A stretch of DNA of 64,000 nucleotides, taken from Candidatus Kryptoniota bacterium. GTDB lineage: Bacteria; Bacteroidota; Ignavibacteria; Kryptoniales; JAKASW01. Made by a program: the position numbers and the translations under genes. Below are positions 62,521 through 64,000 of this stretch, in pieces. The DNA is taken from the NCBI GenBank assembly GCA_024641705.1, contig JAHECO010000001.1, positions 62,001 through 126,000 of the forward strand. The letters run 5' to 3'. The notes below the pieces were generated by a model. The model had not been told where the DNA came from and did no database searches. It worked only from the letters and a program-made list of their open reading frames with translations. Every line of letters starts with the position of its first letter. Position 1 is the stretch's first letter.

Positions 62521-63633
62521 TTGCGGACCTACTACAATAGAGACCCTATTCGAATCCTGGTTGTAAGGCCAGACCGCGTCGGAGACGTGGTATTGTCGAC
62601 GCCGGTCTACCATACCCTCAAGAAATCCTTCGAAAGCTGCTTTGTGGGCGCACTCATCTCTTCGTATACGAAGCCGCTTCTGGAGGGGAACCCCCATATA
62701 GATGTGATGATTACCGACGACCCTGATGGGGAGAGCGCGGGGGGAAAAAGATTTCGGGAGAAGATAAAAGAGATCCGTTCGTATAATTTCGACGTTGCAC
62801 TTCTACTTCTCCCGACGAAGCGCCTCGCATATATGTTGTTCCTGGCCGGCATCCCTTACAGGATCGGCGTGGGGCACATCCTGTACGAAGTGATTACGCT
62901 GATGTACGGTGTCTCGCGCCACAAGTACAACCCGCTGCGGCACGAGTCGGAATACATGCTGGACCTTGCGAGAAAAATCGGCGCCAGAGACATGTGGACA
63001 AAGCCGGAGATATTTCTCAAGGAGGAGGAGGTCCATGACGCACGGAGATATCTACTCGAGAAAGGTTTCGACACAGGCAAATCGATAGTCTGCATCCATC
63101 CCGGCAGCGGGCATTCTTCGCCGAGCTGGCAAGTAGGGAGGTACGCCGAGCTTGCCGAAAGGCTGGTTGCGACCGGCAGGCAGGTGCTGGTCACGGGCTC
63201 CGAAGCGGAAAAGAAATACGAGGATAAGTTTACCGATCTGGGCGTGGGTGTCGCGGCAGCATTCGGGGAATTCTCTCTCCGCGAGCTCGCGGCAGTACTC
63301 GCCAATGTGAGCGCCTTCGTTTCATCGAGCACCGGTCCGATGCACATAGCGGCCGCTGTCGGCACGCCGACCGTCTCCATGTTCTGTCCGCTTACGGCAT
63401 GTTCACCGAAGCTATGGGGTCCGGTGGGGAACTCGTCGAAAGTTGTCATGCCTACGGAGAATTTCTGTCAGACGAGGTGCCCGGGCGACCCGCACGTGTG
63501 TACCTTCGAGAGCGGGGGCGACGGGACATCGGTCGAAATGGTGTTCTCCACCGCCAAAGAAATGTTGCACGAATCGGAAGTCCTTCACTTAAAAGATACT
63601 TCGCATGATAATCCGCCAGGCTACAGGAAGTGA
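62521..63633 (+). CDS. GT9-family glycosyltransferase (heptosyltransferase-like)
   Basis: 370 residues from TTG 62521; no better start in frame. ILVVRPDRVGDVVLSTPV is the GT9 N-terminus; the nucleotide-sugar site includes HPGSGHSSPSWQ near 198 and SSSTGPMHIAAAVGTPTVSMF near 265. It probably adds a heptose or other sugar to LPS core at the inner-membrane face. The end overlaps the acetyltransferase. Confidence 0.88.
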   Translation: MRTYYNRDPIRILVVRPDRVGDVVLSTPVYHTLKKSFESCFVGALISSYTKPLLEGNPHIDVMITDDPDGESAGGKRFREKIKEIRSYNFDVALLLLPTKRLAYMLFLAGIPYRIGVGHILYEVITLMYGVSRHKYNPLRHESEYMLDLARKIGARDMWTKPEIFLKEEEVHDARRYLLEKGFDTGKSIVCIHPGSGHSSPSWQVGRYAELAERLVATGRQVLVTGSEAEKKYEDKFTDLGVGVAAAFGEFSLRELAAVLANVSAFVSSSTGPMHIAAAVGTPTVSMFCPLTACSPKLWGPVGNSSKVVMPTENFCQTRCPGDPHVCTFESGGDGTSVEMVFSTAKEMLHESEVLHLKDTSHDNPPGYRK

Positions 63634-64000
63634 CGCCGACCAGATAGCCGCGCTTCTCGCGAAATCGTTTCTCGAGGACACTTCGGTCATCCGGGTCAGC
63701 ATCGAAAATAACCCGCGCTACTCGCTGTCGAACATGTTCGTCATCGAGGACAAGAGCCTCGGAGGCGGGGTGTTGGGCTGTCTCAGGATCACCCCGTTCG
63801 AAGTCTACTCACGGGGCGAGGTAATGCCGATGGGGGGAATCGCCGCAGTGGCCGTGCAGCCGGAAGCGAGGAGGCGTGGGATAGCCGAAACCCTCATGGA
63901 AGATGCGCTCAGGAAAATGTACGAAATGGAGTTCCCGGTCTCCATGCTCTTCCCGTTCAAGCACAGGTTCTACAAGAAATTCGGTTACGCCTACGTCGGC
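63605..64000 (+). CDS. GNAT/Eis-like acetyltransferase, 3' partial
   Basis: 132 codons to the right edge, no stop. MIIRQATGSDADQIAALL is a typical GNAT start; the acetyl-CoA loop is EARRRGIAETLM near 97; MLFPFKHRFYKKFGYAYVG resembles the Eis group. It overlaps the glycosyltransferase by 29 bases. Confidence 0.82.
   Translation, partial: MIIRQATGSDADQIAALLAKSFLEDTSVIRVSIENNPRYSLSNMFVIEDKSLGGGVLGCLRITPFEVYSRGEVMPMGGIAAVAVQPEARRRGIAETLMEDALRKMYEMEFPVSMLFPFKHRFYKKFGYAYVG

Overview
The window is a chromosomal stretch of a moderately GC-rich Gram-negative bacterium. Outer-envelope features (lipoproteins, an alpha-2-macroglobulin/PBP1C pair, a heptosyltransferase-like enzyme) sit beside RNase Y, a SemiSWEET-like protein, a deoxynucleoside kinase and an SDR-type threonine dehydrogenase. 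I read this as a member of the Bacteroidota-Chlorobiota-Ignavibacteria assemblage. That is an inference from gene content; no rRNA or long marker is available to settle it. I see no prophage, insertion sequence with a transposase, or CRISPR array.

Layout. 1-4015 (+): end of a MotB/OmpA-like gene, a secreted beta-propeller protein, a TIM-barrel-like lipoprotein and an unknown lipoprotein. 4033-17995 (-): a long informational and housekeeping block. In transcription order it reads tRNA-Leu, tRNA-Val, thrS, infC, rpmI, rplT, terminator, pheS, pheT, coiled-coil partner, zapA, a probable 6S RNA, rny, coaE, dapF, minimal zincin, DedA, a small protein and an anion permease. 18345-28171 (+): rel, ruvX, a monofunctional transglycosylase, an AlbA_2/winged-helix protein, then thrB, der and an ABC exporter, with a minus-strand trmH pair between. 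28205-36288 (-): alpha-2-macroglobulin and pbpC. 36659-45613 (+): an acyl-CoA cluster (enoyl-CoA hydratase, pseudouridine synthase, PaaG-like isomerase, PaaA-like di-iron protein, 3-hydroxyacyl-CoA dehydrogenase, thiolase, aldehyde dehydrogenase). 45945-62002 is mostly minus strand: NmrA-type SDR, calcium-site trehalase, acyltransferase, quinone-oxidoreductase-like MDR, recG, amidohydrolase, deoxynucleoside kinase, rdgB, SemiSWEET, radA and an M24 peptidase; a threonine dehydrogenase and a beta-strand-rich secreted protein lie on the plus strand. The right edge has a GT9 glycosyltransferase and a truncated GNAT/Eis-like acetyltransferase.

The most interesting non-coding signals are four. First, a rod-shaped RNA with a central bubble and a U-tract lies between zapA and rny and is a strong 6S RNA candidate. 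Second, a minus-strand promoter/two-hairpin/terminator unit at 62180-62312 has two loops that both present CUACCCCA. Third, an intrinsic terminator stands only about 20 bases before the thrS start codon. Fourth, infC starts with AUU. Gene gaps also hold several families of short palindromic repeats, some of which run into gene 3' ends and supply stop codons.
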